A DNA stretch of 64,000 nucleotides from the NCBI RefSeq assembly GCF_001584185.1, contig NZ_CP013234.1, positions 2,108,001 through 2,172,000 of the forward strand. Reading direction: 5' to 3'. This DNA comes from Collimonas pratensis. Its GTDB lineage: Bacteria; Pseudomonadota; Gammaproteobacteria; Burkholderiales; Burkholderiaceae_D. The notes below the pieces were generated by a model. It had not been told where the DNA came from, did not search any database, and saw only the letters and a list, made by a program, of their open reading frames with translations. Within the stretch, counting starts at the first letter, position 1. Each line of letters opens with the position of its first letter. This document shows positions 27,740 through 35,969 of this stretch, one piece after another. A program made the position numbers and the translations under genes.

Positions 27740-27782
27740 TCAACTGACTAGAAGCGCAGCGTACAAAATAAGTGGCAAATAA

Positions 27783-29288
27783 ATGAATAACATGAATCTG
27801 ATCCCTGTTTATCCGGAAATCTTTCTGCTGATCGCGACTTCGCTCGTGCTGCTGATCGATATGTTCGTTTCGGATGCCAAGCGCCACATCACCTATTACC
27901 TGACGCTGGCCGTACTGGCCGTGTGCTTTGTATTGACGCTGGGCGCATTCGAAAGCGGGGAGACGGTCTTTACTTTCCACAACATGTTCGTCTCGGACCC
28001 ACTCTCCAGCTTGCTGAAGCTGGTTTCCTACGTGGCGGTGGCGATGACCCTGGTCTACTCGCGCAGCTATGTCAGCGAACGGGCGATGGTTGGCGGCCAC
28101 CTGGGCGGCGAATTCTATCCTTTGGCCTTGTTCGCTTTGCTGGGCCAGATGGTGATGATCTCCGGCAGCAATTTCCTCAGCATCTATCTGGGCCTGGAAC
28201 TGATGTCGCTGTCGCTGTACGCGATGGTCGCTCTGCGCCGTGAAAACACTTCGGCTACCGAAGCGGCGATGAAGTATTTTGTGCTGGGCGCGATGGCTTC
28301 CGGTTTCCTGCTGTACGGGATGTCGATGCTGTACGGCGCCACCGGTTCGCTTGACCTGGTGGAAATAGCGCGCGCTACCGATTCCGGCAACATCAACCAA
28401 ACCGTGCTGGTGTTCGGCGTGGTGTTCATCGTCTGCGGCCTGGCGTTCAAGCTGGGCGCCGTGCCATTCCACATGTGGGTGCCTGACGTCTATCAGGGCG
28501 CACCGACCGCGGTCACCCTGTTGCTCGGCGGTGCACCTAAGCTGGCGGCTTTTGCGATCTGCTTCCGTCTGCTGGTGGAAGGCTTGCTGCCGCTGGCAGA
28601 GCATTGGCAGCAGATGCTGATTGTGCTGGCGGTGCTGTCGCTGGCGATCGGTAACATCACTGCGATTGCCCAGACCAACATCAAACGCATGCTGGCTTAC
28701 TCGACCATTTCGCACATGGGCTTCATGCTGCTAGGCCTGTTGAGCGGCGTGGTCGACCACAACCTGTTTTCGACTTCGAACGCCTACAGTTCGGCCATGT
28801 TCTATGCGATCACCTATGTCATGACCACGCTCGGTACTTTCGGCGTCATCATGCTGCTGTCGCGCGCCGGTTTTGAAGCAGAAAACATGGACGACTTCAA
28901 AGGCTTGAACCAGCGCAGCCCATGGTTTGCCGGCGTGATGCTGGTGCTGATGCTGTCGCTGGCGGGCATTCCGCCAATGATGGGCTTCTACGCCAAGCTG
29001 TCGGTGCTGCAGGCCGTGATCGGCACCGGCCAAGTCTGGCTGGCGGTGGTGGCCGTGCTGTTCTCGCTGATCGGCGCCTTCTACTACCTGCGCGTGATCA
29101 AGATGATGTATTTCGACGAGCCGCAAGACCGTGCGCCTATCGTCGCCCACGCCGATGTGCGCGTGCTGCTGAGTCTGAACGGTATTGCCGTGCTGGTGCT
29201 GGGCCTGTGGCCTGGCCTGCTGATGGATGCCAGCAACCTGGCTATCGTCCGCACCCTGGCCGGTTTCATCGCCCGCGTCACTTCCTAA
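27783..29288 (+). CDS. nuoN: NADH-quinone oxidoreductase subunit N
   Basis: 501-residue antiporter-like subunit completing complex I. Hallmarks are [22 protein letters not shown] (TM5 Glu), [37 protein letters not shown] (TM7 Lys region), [18 protein letters not shown] and [17 protein letters not shown] 27783 is used; ATG 27792 is in frame and possible. Last of the 14 nuo genes; a small membrane gene starts 4 bases after its stop. Confidence 0.97.
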   Translation: MNNMNLIPVYPEIFLLIATSLVLLIDMFVSDAKRHITYYLTLAVLAVCFVLTLGAFESGETVFTFHNMFVSDPLSSLLKLVSYVAVAMTLVYSRSYVSERAMVGGHLGGEFYPLALFALLGQMVMISGSNFLSIYLGLELMSLSLYAMVALRRENTSATEAAMKYFVLGAMASGFLLYGMSMLYGATGSLDLVEIARATDSGNINQTVLVFGVVFIVCGLAFKLGAVPFHMWVPDVYQGAPTAVTLLLGGAPKLAAFAICFRLLVEGLLPLAEHWQQMLIVLAVLSLAIGNITAIAQTNIKRMLAYSTISHMGFMLLGLLSGVVDHNLFSTSNAYSSAMFYAITYVMTTLGTFGVIMLLSRAGFEAENMDDFKGLNQRSPWFAGVMLVLMLSLAGIPPMMGFYAKLSVLQAVIGTGQVWLAVVAVLFSLIGAFYYLRVIKMMYFDEPQDRAPIVAHADVRVLLSLNGIAVLVLGLWPGLLMDASNLAIVRTLAGFIARVTS

Positions 29289-29292
29289 GCGC

Positions 29293-29607
29293 GTGAACGT
29301 TTCTCTCTCCAGCCTGTTCGTCATCCTGCTTGCGCTGCTAGCGGCGAACCTGCCGTTCTTTAACGAACGCTTGTTCGCGCTGCTGCCGGTCAAGTTTGGC
29401 GGCCAGGCGGCAGCCAAGCCGATCTGGGTGCGCCTGCTGGAGTTGTTTGCGCTATATGCGCTGGTCGGTCTGTGTGCCCGCATGCTGGAAGCAAATATCG
29501 GCAATACCTTCGCGCAAGGCTGGGAATTCTATGCGGTCACTGGCTGCATGTTCCTGGTGCTGGCCTATCCAGGCTACGTACTGCGTTATCTGAAGAAACA
29601 TCGCTGA
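29293..29607 (+). CDS. Small membrane protein, DUF2818 family
   Basis: 104-residue protein with three predicted helices (LSSLFVILLALLAANLPFF, LLELFALYALVGLCARMLEA and the ending YAVTGCMFLVLAYPGYVLRYL). The blocks AANLPFFNERLFALLP, WVRLLELFALY and QGWEFYAVTGCMFLVLAYPG match the DUF2818 family, which is found directly after nuoN in many betaproteobacteria. GTG 29293 is 4 bases after the nuoN stop and gives the family-like N-terminus; there is no in-frame ATG. The position suggests an accessory or assembly role for complex I, which is inference. Confidence 0.85.
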   Translation: MNVSLSSLFVILLALLAANLPFFNERLFALLPVKFGGQAAAKPIWVRLLELFALYALVGLCARMLEANIGNTFAQGWEFYAVTGCMFLVLAYPGYVLRYLKKHR

Positions 29608-29742
29608 AGCCGGGTGGGGCGCGCATGCGCCTCCGTCTGCCGGTACCGTCTCATGCGGCGCAGCACAGCCAGCGCCCGCAGGTATTACAATCCCACACTA
29701 GTCCGCTTGTCTCGTTAGCCACCATTTCGCCGGAGCGTTTGC

Positions 29743-30300
29743 ATGGATAGTCACCTGAAAGAAACCCAGATCGCCACCGCCGTCGCCTATGACGGCCATT
29801 TCCTCAAAGTGCAGCGCGACAAGGTAGAACTGCCGGACGGCAAAGCCACCACCCGCGAATACATCAAGCATCCCGGCGCCGTCGTCATCCTGCCTTTGTT
29901 TGAAGACGGCACGGTGCTGCTGGAGCGGCAATACCGCTATCCGCTGGAGCGCGTTTTCATTGAGTACCCGGCCGGTAAAATCGACGAAGGCGAGGATCAC
30001 CTGAGCTGCGCCAAGCGGGAGCTGCTGGAAGAAACCGGCTATACCGCCACTGAGTGGCAGCACGTCTGCACCATCCACAACGCCATCGCCTATTCCGACG
30101 AGCACCTGGAACTATTCCTGGCACGCGGTCTGGTCGCGGGCGAGCGCAAGCTCGATGAGGGTGAATTCCTGGACGTCTTCAAGGCGCCGCTGGCGGATAT
30201 GCTGAGCTGGGTGAGGGAAGGCAAGGTCACCGACGTCAAAACCGTGATCGGCACTTTCTGGCTTGAAAAGATCGTCGCCGGCGATTGGAAGCTTCCTTAA
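29743..30300 (+). CDS. Nudix hydrolase, ADP-ribose pyrophosphatase type
   Basis: 185-residue cytosolic hydrolase cleaving ADP-ribose or related nucleoside diphosphates to AMP plus a phosphorylated partner. A complete Nudix box runs from Gly78 to Tyr100 (GKIDEGE, seven residues, then RELLEETGY), binding the catalytic divalent metals. Upstream HPGAVVILPLFEDGTVLLERQYRYPLERVFIEYPAG is typical of the NudF/ADPRase branch, with the conserved Arg and the YPAG turn before the box. It is transcribed away from nuo and followed by a family 2 repeat. Confidence 0.9.
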   Translation: MDSHLKETQIATAVAYDGHFLKVQRDKVELPDGKATTREYIKHPGAVVILPLFEDGTVLLERQYRYPLERVFIEYPAGKIDEGEDHLSCAKRELLEETGYTATEWQHVCTIHNAIAYSDEHLELFLARGLVAGERKLDEGEFLDVFKAPLADMLSWVREGKVTDVKTVIGTFWLEKIVAGDWKLP

Positions 30301-30305
30301 GCACC

Positions 30306-30376
30306 GTAGGGTGGGCAGGTTTTCTTGCCCACGCGGTAGCGGACCGCATCCACGTGGGCACAGGTGCCCACTCTAC
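30306..30376. repeat. Family 2 repeat between convergent genes
   Basis: GTAGGGTGGGCA (30306-30317) and TGCCCACTCTAC (30365-30376) are the outer inverted ends, with inner TTGCCCACGCGG and CGTGGGCA. It fills nearly the whole gap between the Nudix gene and the convergent metallophosphoesterase gene, so it probably also terminates transcription. Confidence 0.82.
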
Positions 30377-30387
30377 ATTTGTCTCCT

Positions 30388-31239
30388 TTAATATACCGTA
30401 CAGATCACCAGCTCCGGATCCGCATTCAAGCGGATCGGCAAAGTGCTGCATCCTACGCCCCGGCTCACGATCAGGCTGCCGTTGTGCTCTATCTCGTGAC
30501 GGCCAAAGTGGTACTTCCGGCAAAGCGGACCGTGTGGCACCAGGACGGGCGTGCCGTCTGCAAAGGCGACCTGGCCGCCATGCGTATGCCCAGCGAAGCT
30601 GAGATCGAAGCGCTGGCCGTCCAGCAGCAACAGGCCGTCTGGTGCGTGCATCAGCAGTATGCGTATTTCCCCGGCATCGCCGACCGTTTGATGTATATCC
30701 GGGGTGCCGGTCCAGGGATCGTCCAGGCCGCAGATCGAGACGGTTTCATAGGGCGTCGGCAGCGGACAATTGCGGTTGATCAAAACCTCGACGCCAGCTT
30801 CCTCCAGAATCGCAGATAGCTGCGTTTCGTCCGCCCACAGATCGTGGTTTCCCATGACCGCAAATTTCCCGTAGCGGGGCTGGACAGCAGCCAGTCCTGC
30901 TTTGAGCGCCCTGGCGTAATGCGCAGGCCCAGAAACAAAATCCCCGCCTAGCAGCAGTACGTCTGGCTGCTGGCGATGGATTTCATCGAAAAGATCTGCG
31001 AATATCTGCGGGCTGGTAGTCGGGCCGGTGTGGAAGTCAGACGCAAATCCTATGCGCAGCGGCGTCGCCAGCCGTTTGCCCGTTTCCAATTCCACGCTGT
31101 AGTGCGACACGCCTAGTTTGCCGTGCAAGCCAAGCCGATGACTCAACTTGGCGAAGAAGCCGTTGAGCAGCAGAAGATTGAGCGTACGTTCGCTCAGCCT
31201 GCGTGCCGGGTAGTTGTGTTTGCCGCGCCAGCTTGTCAT
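30388..31239 (-). CDS. Metallophosphoesterase, YkuE/YaeI-like
   Basis: 283-residue calcineurin-like phosphoesterase. All five metal-binding blocks are present: GFASDFHTG (Asp68, His70), LLGGDFVSG (Asp100), AVMGNHDLW (Asn131, His132), ILLMHAPD, and SFAGHTHGGQVAFADG. The family includes phosphodiesterases acting on lipid-linked or cyclic nucleotide substrates. The N-terminal stretch before residue 45 contains a hydrophobic segment (TLNLLLLNGFFAKL) that may be a membrane anchor. It is downstream of the ETF-QO gene on the same strand, separated by a terminator-like hairpin. Confidence 0.87.
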   Translation of the reverse strand: MTSWRGKHNYPARRLSERTLNLLLLNGFFAKLSHRLGLHGKLGVSHYSVELETGKRLATPLRIGFASDFHTGPTTSPQIFADLFDEIHRQQPDVLLLGGDFVSGPAHYARALKAGLAAVQPRYGKFAVMGNHDLWADETQLSAILEEAGVEVLINRNCPLPTPYETVSICGLDDPWTGTPDIHQTVGDAGEIRILLMHAPDGLLLLDGQRFDLSFAGHTHGGQVAFADGTPVLVPHGPLCRKYHFGRHEIEHNGSLIVSRGVGCSTLPIRLNADPELVICTVY

Positions 31240-31251
31240 CGGATAGCTATG

Positions 31252-31275
31252 AAAAAGGCCGCATGCGCAGCCTTT
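31252..31275 (-). terminator. Rho-independent terminator after the ETF-QO gene
   Basis: On the minus strand AAAGGC pairs with GCCTTT around the palindromic TGCGCATGCG, and the stem ends in TTTTTC. It lies 10 bases past the ETF-QO stop and just before the metallophosphoesterase start. Confidence 0.65.
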
Positions 31276-31284
31276 GGGTTGGGA

Positions 31285-32976
31285 TCACATATTCGGATAG
31301 TTCGGCCCGCCGCCGCCTTCCGGCGTCACCCACACGATATTCTGGGTCGGATCCTTGATATCGCAGGTCTTGCAATGCACGCAGTTCTGCGCATTGATCT
31401 GCAGGCGTTCGGTATTGTCTTCGTTGGTGACGAATTCATACACGCCGGCAGGGCAGTAGCGCGCTTCCGGGCCGGCATAGTCGCGTAGGTTGACGTTGAC
31501 CGGTACGTTCGGATCTTTCAGGGTCAGGTGGATAGGCTGGTCTTCGGCGTGGTTGGTGTTGGAGATGAACACCGACGACAGGCGGTCGAAGGTCAGCTTG
31601 CCATCCGGCTTCGGATACTTGATCGGCGTGTAGTTGGCGGCCGGCTTCAGGCATTCGTGGTCGGCGTGGGTATGGCGCAGGGTCCACGGCGCTTTGCCGC
31701 CGAACACCACCTGGTCGATGCCGACCATCAGGGTGCCGAGGTAGAGGCCCTTGCTCATCCATGGCTTGAAGTTGCGCGCCTTGTGCAGCTCTTCATGCAG
31801 CCAGGATTTCTCAAACGCTGCGCTATAAGCTGTCAGTTCGTCGAACTGGCGATTGTTGCCCAGCGCTTCAAAGGCGGCATTGGCGGCCAGCATGCCGGTC
31901 TTGATGGCGGCGTGGCTGCCCTTGATGCGGCTGGCGTTGAGGAAGCCGGCGTCGCAGCCGATCAGGGCGCCGCCCGGGAAGGTCAGCTTGGGCAGCGATT
32001 GCAGGCCGCCGGCGGTGATCGCGCGGGCGCCGTAGGAAATCCGTTTGCCGCCCTGGAAGAATTTGCTGATTTCCGGGTGCGTCTTGTAGCGCTGGAACTC
32101 TTCGTAAGGCGAGAGGTAGGGGTTTTCGTAAGCCAGGCCGACCACGTAGCCGACCGCGACCTGGTTGTTTTCCAGGTGGTACAGGAAGGAGCCGCCATAG
32201 GTCTGGGTATCCAGCGGCCAGCCGGCGGTATGCACCACCAGGCCTGGCTGATGCAGCTTGGGATCGATTTCCCACAGTTCCTTGATGCCGATCGCGTAGG
32301 TTTGCGGATCCTTGCCCTTGTTGAGGTCGAATTTCGCCATCAATTGTTTGCCCAGGTGGCCGCGCGCGCCTTCGGCGAACAGGGTGTACTTGGCGTGCAG
32401 TTCCATGCCGAGCTGGAAGGCGTCGGTAGGCTGACCATGGCGGTCCACACCCATGTTGCCGGTGGCGACGCCCTTGACCGAGCCGTCTTCGTTATAGAGC
32501 ACTTCGGCAGCCGGGAAGCCAGGGAAGATTTCCACGCCCAGGGTTTCCGCCTGCTGGCCCATCCAGCGCACCACATTGGCCAGCGAGATGACGTAATTGC
32601 CATGGTTCTGGAAGCAGGCCGGCAACATCCAGTTGGGTGTCTTGTAGGCTTTTTTCTCGGTCAGGAACAGAAAACGGTCTTCGCTGACTTCCGTGGTCAG
32701 CGGCGCGCCCAGTTCTTTCCAGTTGGGCAGCAGTTCGGTCAGCGCCTGCGGGTCCATCACGGCGCCGGAGAGGATGTGGGCGCCGATTTCGCTGCCTTTT
32801 TCCAATACACAGACGGACACTTCGCGACCTTGCTCTGCGGCCTGCTGTTTGAGGCGGATCGCCGCTGCCAGGCCGGCAGGGCCGCCGCCGACCACCACCA
32901 CGTCGTATTCCATTGCTTCGCGCGGACCGTATTGTTCTAGGAGATTTTGCTGGTTCTGCCCTGGGGTTGGAGTCAT
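31285..32976 (-). CDS. Electron transfer flavoprotein-ubiquinone oxidoreductase
   Basis: 563-residue peripheral membrane flavoprotein that passes electrons from reduced ETF (fatty-acid beta-oxidation and amino-acid dehydrogenases) to ubiquinone. The N-terminal Rossmann site is YDVVVVGGGPAGLAAAIRL. EKGSEIGAHILSGAVMDP and LPKLTFPGGALIGCDAGFLN are family hallmarks. The C-terminal [4Fe-4S] ferredoxin-like domain has one ligand in YCPAGVYEF and three in NAQNCVHCKTCDIKDPTQNI, ending WVTPEGGGGPNYPNM. ATG 32976 was chosen because GGTAAAGAG lies 5 bases upstream; ATG 32994 has no such site. Confidence 0.95.
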   Translation of the reverse strand: MTPTPGQNQQNLLEQYGPREAMEYDVVVVGGGPAGLAAAIRLKQQAAEQGREVSVCVLEKGSEIGAHILSGAVMDPQALTELLPNWKELGAPLTTEVSEDRFLFLTEKKAYKTPNWMLPACFQNHGNYVISLANVVRWMGQQAETLGVEIFPGFPAAEVLYNEDGSVKGVATGNMGVDRHGQPTDAFQLGMELHAKYTLFAEGARGHLGKQLMAKFDLNKGKDPQTYAIGIKELWEIDPKLHQPGLVVHTAGWPLDTQTYGGSFLYHLENNQVAVGYVVGLAYENPYLSPYEEFQRYKTHPEISKFFQGGKRISYGARAITAGGLQSLPKLTFPGGALIGCDAGFLNASRIKGSHAAIKTGMLAANAAFEALGNNRQFDELTAYSAAFEKSWLHEELHKARNFKPWMSKGLYLGTLMVGIDQVVFGGKAPWTLRHTHADHECLKPAANYTPIKYPKPDGKLTFDRLSSVFISNTNHAEDQPIHLTLKDPNVPVNVNLRDYAGPEARYCPAGVYEFVTNEDNTERLQINAQNCVHCKTCDIKDPTQNIVWVTPEGGGGPNYPNM

Positions 32977-33157
32977 TGTCTCTTTACCTATCATTAATTT
33001 TTCGAACGGATGTGCTAATTGTCCGGGATTTTGCGGCAGAATGCTAGGCTTCCTCAGCGGTTAGTGTTGTTCCTCGCATGCCGCGGAGGCCCTCACGCCG
33101 AGCTCGCTTGCGGCCGCTGGAAGGCAGATCACCACAGTATTCACGAAAGTTGAAATA

Positions 33158-33568
33158 ATGGAAACCAGAAAACACGTCCACACCACCAAGATTGCCATGC
33201 GCTGGGGCGATATGGATGCGCTCGGCCACGTCAACAATACGATTTATTTCCGCTATATGGAACAGGCGCGCATCGAATGGCTGCAAGAGATCGGCAGCGA
33301 TTTCGATTCCCGCCACGGGCCGGTGCTGGTCAATGCGCAGTGCAGTTTCTTGCGGCAATTGAAATATCCCTGCGAAGTGGAGGTCAAATCCTACATCGGC
33401 GCCGTCGGCCGCTCCAGTTTCGAAGCGAGCTATGAAATCCGTCGCGCCGACATGCCGGACGTGGTATTTGCCGAAGGTAGCGCAAAGATCGTCTGGATCG
33501 ATTTCGATCTGGAAAAATCCATGCCTTTGCCCGACGATCTGCGCCAGTTGCTGACGTCGCCAGTCTGA
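33158..33568 (+). CDS. Acyl-CoA thioesterase, hot-dog fold (YbgC/4HBT-like)
   Basis: 136-residue cytosolic thioesterase. The 4-hydroxybenzoyl-CoA thioesterase motif is visible as MRWGDMDALGHVNNTIYFRYMEQARIEW, with the catalytic Asp preceding GHVNN. VLVNAQCSFLRQLKYP and GRSSFEASYEI follow as the hot-dog strands. Length is normal for the family. Proximity to ETF-QO and a CoA-transferase hints at acyl-CoA metabolism; the natural substrate is unknown. Confidence 0.87.
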   Translation: METRKHVHTTKIAMRWGDMDALGHVNNTIYFRYMEQARIEWLQEIGSDFDSRHGPVLVNAQCSFLRQLKYPCEVEVKSYIGAVGRSSFEASYEIRRADMPDVVFAEGSAKIVWIDFDLEKSMPLPDDLRQLLTSPV

Positions 33569-33575
33569 GCGTTCG

Positions 33576-34151
33576 TTAAACCGGCTCGGCCTGGGTGATC
33601 CCGAGCAAGCGATGCACCAGTTCGCTGGAAGTCGAGGCGGCGAACTTCTTCATCAGGTTGGCCCGGTGCATCTCCACCGTGCGCGGGCTGAGGCCGATCT
33701 GCTTGCCGATCAGCTTGCTGGTCTTGCCTTCCACCAGCAGCGCTGCAATCTCGCGTTCGCGCGGAGATAATACAGCTGAAGCCCGGCGTTTTTCACTCAA
33801 ATCCTCGAAAGTCCAGATGCCGGAGGCGTGCGTATCGTGCGGCACCAGCGCGTGGCCGGTGACATGGCACCAGAACAACTCGCCGCTGGCGCGCCGCATG
33901 ATCCGTTCGTCGGAATAGATACCCTTGGCGTTCATGATCGGCACGATACGGGCGCCGGTGCGCTCGAACTCATCCTGGGTGGGATATAGCAGCTGAAACG
34001 ACTGACCGTTCAATTCTTCCTGCTGGTAGCCGAACATGCGGGCCAGGGCCAGGTTGCACACCTGCATGATGCGGCGTTCCGACACGCACATGCCTATCGG
34101 TGCATGGGCGAAAATGGTCTGGTAATCGATGGCAGAATTAGGCAATGGCAC
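33576..34151 (-). CDS. PAS-domain LuxR-type transcriptional regulator
   Basis: 191-residue regulator. Residues 8-120 form a PAS domain (FAHAPIGMCVSERRIMQVC, LARMFGYQQEELNGQSFQLLYP, then a PAC-like RRASGELFWCHVTGHAL). A LuxR/FixJ-type helix-turn-helix occupies about 128-185 (LSPREREIAALLVEGKTSKLIG, LSPRTVEMHRANLMKKF). There is no receiver domain, so it probably senses a ligand or redox state through PAS. It is divergent from the CoA-transferase genes with a 124-base gap, which makes it a candidate regulator of them (inference). Confidence 0.85.
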   Translation of the reverse strand: MPLPNSAIDYQTIFAHAPIGMCVSERRIMQVCNLALARMFGYQQEELNGQSFQLLYPTQDEFERTGARIVPIMNAKGIYSDERIMRRASGELFWCHVTGHALVPHDTHASGIWTFEDLSEKRRASAVLSPREREIAALLVEGKTSKLIGKQIGLSPRTVEMHRANLMKKFAASTSSELVHRLLGITQAEPV

Positions 34152-34275
34152 TGGCTGCAGCGTGAGTTCGTAGTTTTACGGTATTGTTGGATGTGTTACT
34201 TCGTCATATGCTAACAGACCAAGGGCAGAGCAATCAGAGCAATAATAGCTAGTTTACACAAACAGGAGGCAAGGC

Positions 34276-34977
34276 ATGAACAAAGTTTATCCTGACGCGG
34301 CAAGCGCGTTGGCCGGCATAGTCAAGGATGGCCAGACCATCGCCGTAGGTGGTTTTGGCCTGTGCGGCATCCCTGAGGCGCTGATCCTGGCGTTGCGCAA
34401 TTCCGGCGTGAAAGAGCTGACGGCGATTTCCAACAACGCCGGCGTCGACGGCTTCGGCCTGGGCCAATTGCTGACCACCCGCCAGATCAAGAAAATGATC
34501 GCTTCCTACGTCGGCGAAAACAAGGAATTTGAACGGCAATACCTGGCCGGCGAACTCGAACTCGAATTCACGCCGCAGGGCACGCTGGCGGAAAAGCTGC
34601 GTGCCGGCGGCGCCGGCATCCCGGCCTTCTTTACCAAGACCGGCGTCGGCACCCTGGTTGCCGAGGGCAAGGAAATCCGCGAATTCGACGGCGCCAAGTA
34701 TGTGATGGAGCGTTCGCTCGTGGCAGACGTCTCGCTGGTCAAGGCCTACAAGGCGGACCGCAGCGGCAACCTGGTGTTCAACAAGACCGCCCGCAACTTC
34801 AATCCGAATGTCGCCATGGCCGGTAAAATCACCGTGGTGGAAGTCGAACATCTGGTTGAGGTGGGCGAGATCGATCCGGACCAGGTCCATACGCCGGGCA
34901 TTTTTGTGCACCGCATCGTAGTCAATGCGAACCCGGAAAAGCGTATCGAACAGCGTACCGTTCGCCCTGCAGAATAA
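34276..34977 (+). CDS. scoA: 3-oxoacid CoA-transferase subunit A
   Basis: 233-residue alpha subunit of a class I CoA-transferase, which moves CoA from succinyl-CoA (or acetyl-CoA) to acetoacetate and related 3-oxoacids. The CoA-binding loop is visible as [57 protein letters not shown] and [23 protein letters not shown] are conserved in the SCOT/ScoA family. A strong AGGAGG stands upstream. Subunit B starts 25 bases after the stop. The genes may be regulated by the divergent PAS-LuxR protein. Confidence 0.93.
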   Translation: MNKVYPDAASALAGIVKDGQTIAVGGFGLCGIPEALILALRNSGVKELTAISNNAGVDGFGLGQLLTTRQIKKMIASYVGENKEFERQYLAGELELEFTPQGTLAEKLRAGGAGIPAFFTKTGVGTLVAEGKEIREFDGAKYVMERSLVADVSLVKAYKADRSGNLVFNKTARNFNPNVAMAGKITVVEVEHLVEVGEIDPDQVHTPGIFVHRIVVNANPEKRIEQRTVRPAE

Positions 34978-35002
34978 ACAGCACCGAGACCAGGAGAACA
35001 AC

Positions 35003-35656
35003 ATGGCATGGACACGAGATGAAATGGCCGCGCGCGCGGCAAAGGAATTGCAAGATGGTTTTTACGTCAACCTCGGCATCGGCTTGCCGACCCTGGTTGC
35101 CAATCACGTACCGAAGGACATCGAAGTCTGGCTGCAATCGGAAAACGGCCTGCTCGGCATCGGCCCGTTTCCGACCGACGACAAGGTCGACGCCGACCTG
35201 ATCAATGCCGGCAAGCAGACTGTGACTTCCTTGCCGGGATCGGCTTACTTCAGTTCGGCCGATTCCTTCGCCATGATACGCGGCGGGAAGATCAATATCG
35301 CGATCCTGGGCGCCATGCAGGTGTCCAAGAATGGCGACCTGGCCAACTGGATGATTCCAGGGAAACTGGTCAAGGGCATGGGCGGCGCAATGGACCTGGT
35401 GGCCGGCGTCGGCCGCGTGGTAGTGCTGATGGAGCATGTGGCCAAAGCCAAGGACGGCACCACTTCGCACAAGATCCTGGAAGCCTGCAACCTGCCGCTG
35501 ACCGGCGTCGGCGTGGTCAACCGCATCATCACCGACCTCGGCGTGCTGGACGTGACGCCGCAGGGCTTGAAAGTGATCGAACTGGCGTCGGGCGTCAGCC
35601 GCGAAGATATCGTTGCGCAAACCGGTGCGGAGCTGGACCTGAGTGCATTGCACTAA
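35003..35656 (+). CDS. scoB: 3-oxoacid CoA-transferase subunit B
   Basis: 217-residue beta subunit. The catalytic glutamate that forms the enzyme-CoA thioester is in [52 protein letters not shown] and [18 protein letters not shown] are family blocks. AGGAGAAC directly upstream of ATG 35003 supports this start over an in-frame start at 34925 that would overlap subunit A. It is followed by a family 2 repeat and a strong terminator. Confidence 0.94.
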   Translation: MAWTRDEMAARAAKELQDGFYVNLGIGLPTLVANHVPKDIEVWLQSENGLLGIGPFPTDDKVDADLINAGKQTVTSLPGSAYFSSADSFAMIRGGKINIAILGAMQVSKNGDLANWMIPGKLVKGMGGAMDLVAGVGRVVVLMEHVAKAKDGTTSHKILEACNLPLTGVGVVNRIITDLGVLDVTPQGLKVIELASGVSREDIVAQTGAELDLSALH

Positions 35657-35660
35657 ATAT

Positions 35661-35731
35661 GTAGGGTGGGCACGCTTTTGTGCCCACGCTGTAGTGCTAT
35701 CCGCGTGGGCACAAAAGCGTGCCCACCCTAG
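35661..35731. repeat. Family 2 repeat after scoB
   Basis: GTAGGGTGGGCACGC (35661-35675) and GCGTGCCCACCCTA (near 35717-35730) are long inverted ends, with inner TGTGCCCACGC and GCGTGGGCACA. The whole 71-base element can fold into one long hairpin. Confidence 0.85.
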
Positions 35732-35783
35732 CTCTTGGCAAGGATAGTCTCTCCTTTAGTCGCAGAGAAGTCTGAATAACTCT

Positions 35784-35826
35784 AAAAAAGCGGCGCCTGA
35801 TACATTGATCAGGCGCCGCTTTTTCT
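35784..35826. terminator. Strong bidirectional Rho-independent terminator
   Basis: AGCGGCGCCTGAT and ATCAGGCGCCGCT form a perfect 13-bp stem with a 6-base loop, with six A before and five T after, so it works in either direction. It ends scoAB transcription. The remaining sequence to 35969 shows no gene. Confidence 0.9.
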
Positions 35827-35969
35827 TTACCTGGTCCCATTTGCTCCCCCTTATGTTGAAGCTAAGGTGCAAGGGTAGGGCCATATGCGATAAGATGTTG
35901 TATATCCGCAAATCAAACGCGTTGTTCGCTGCGCGCGTGCCAGCAAGCCTTAACTGAAACGGGGTACCA

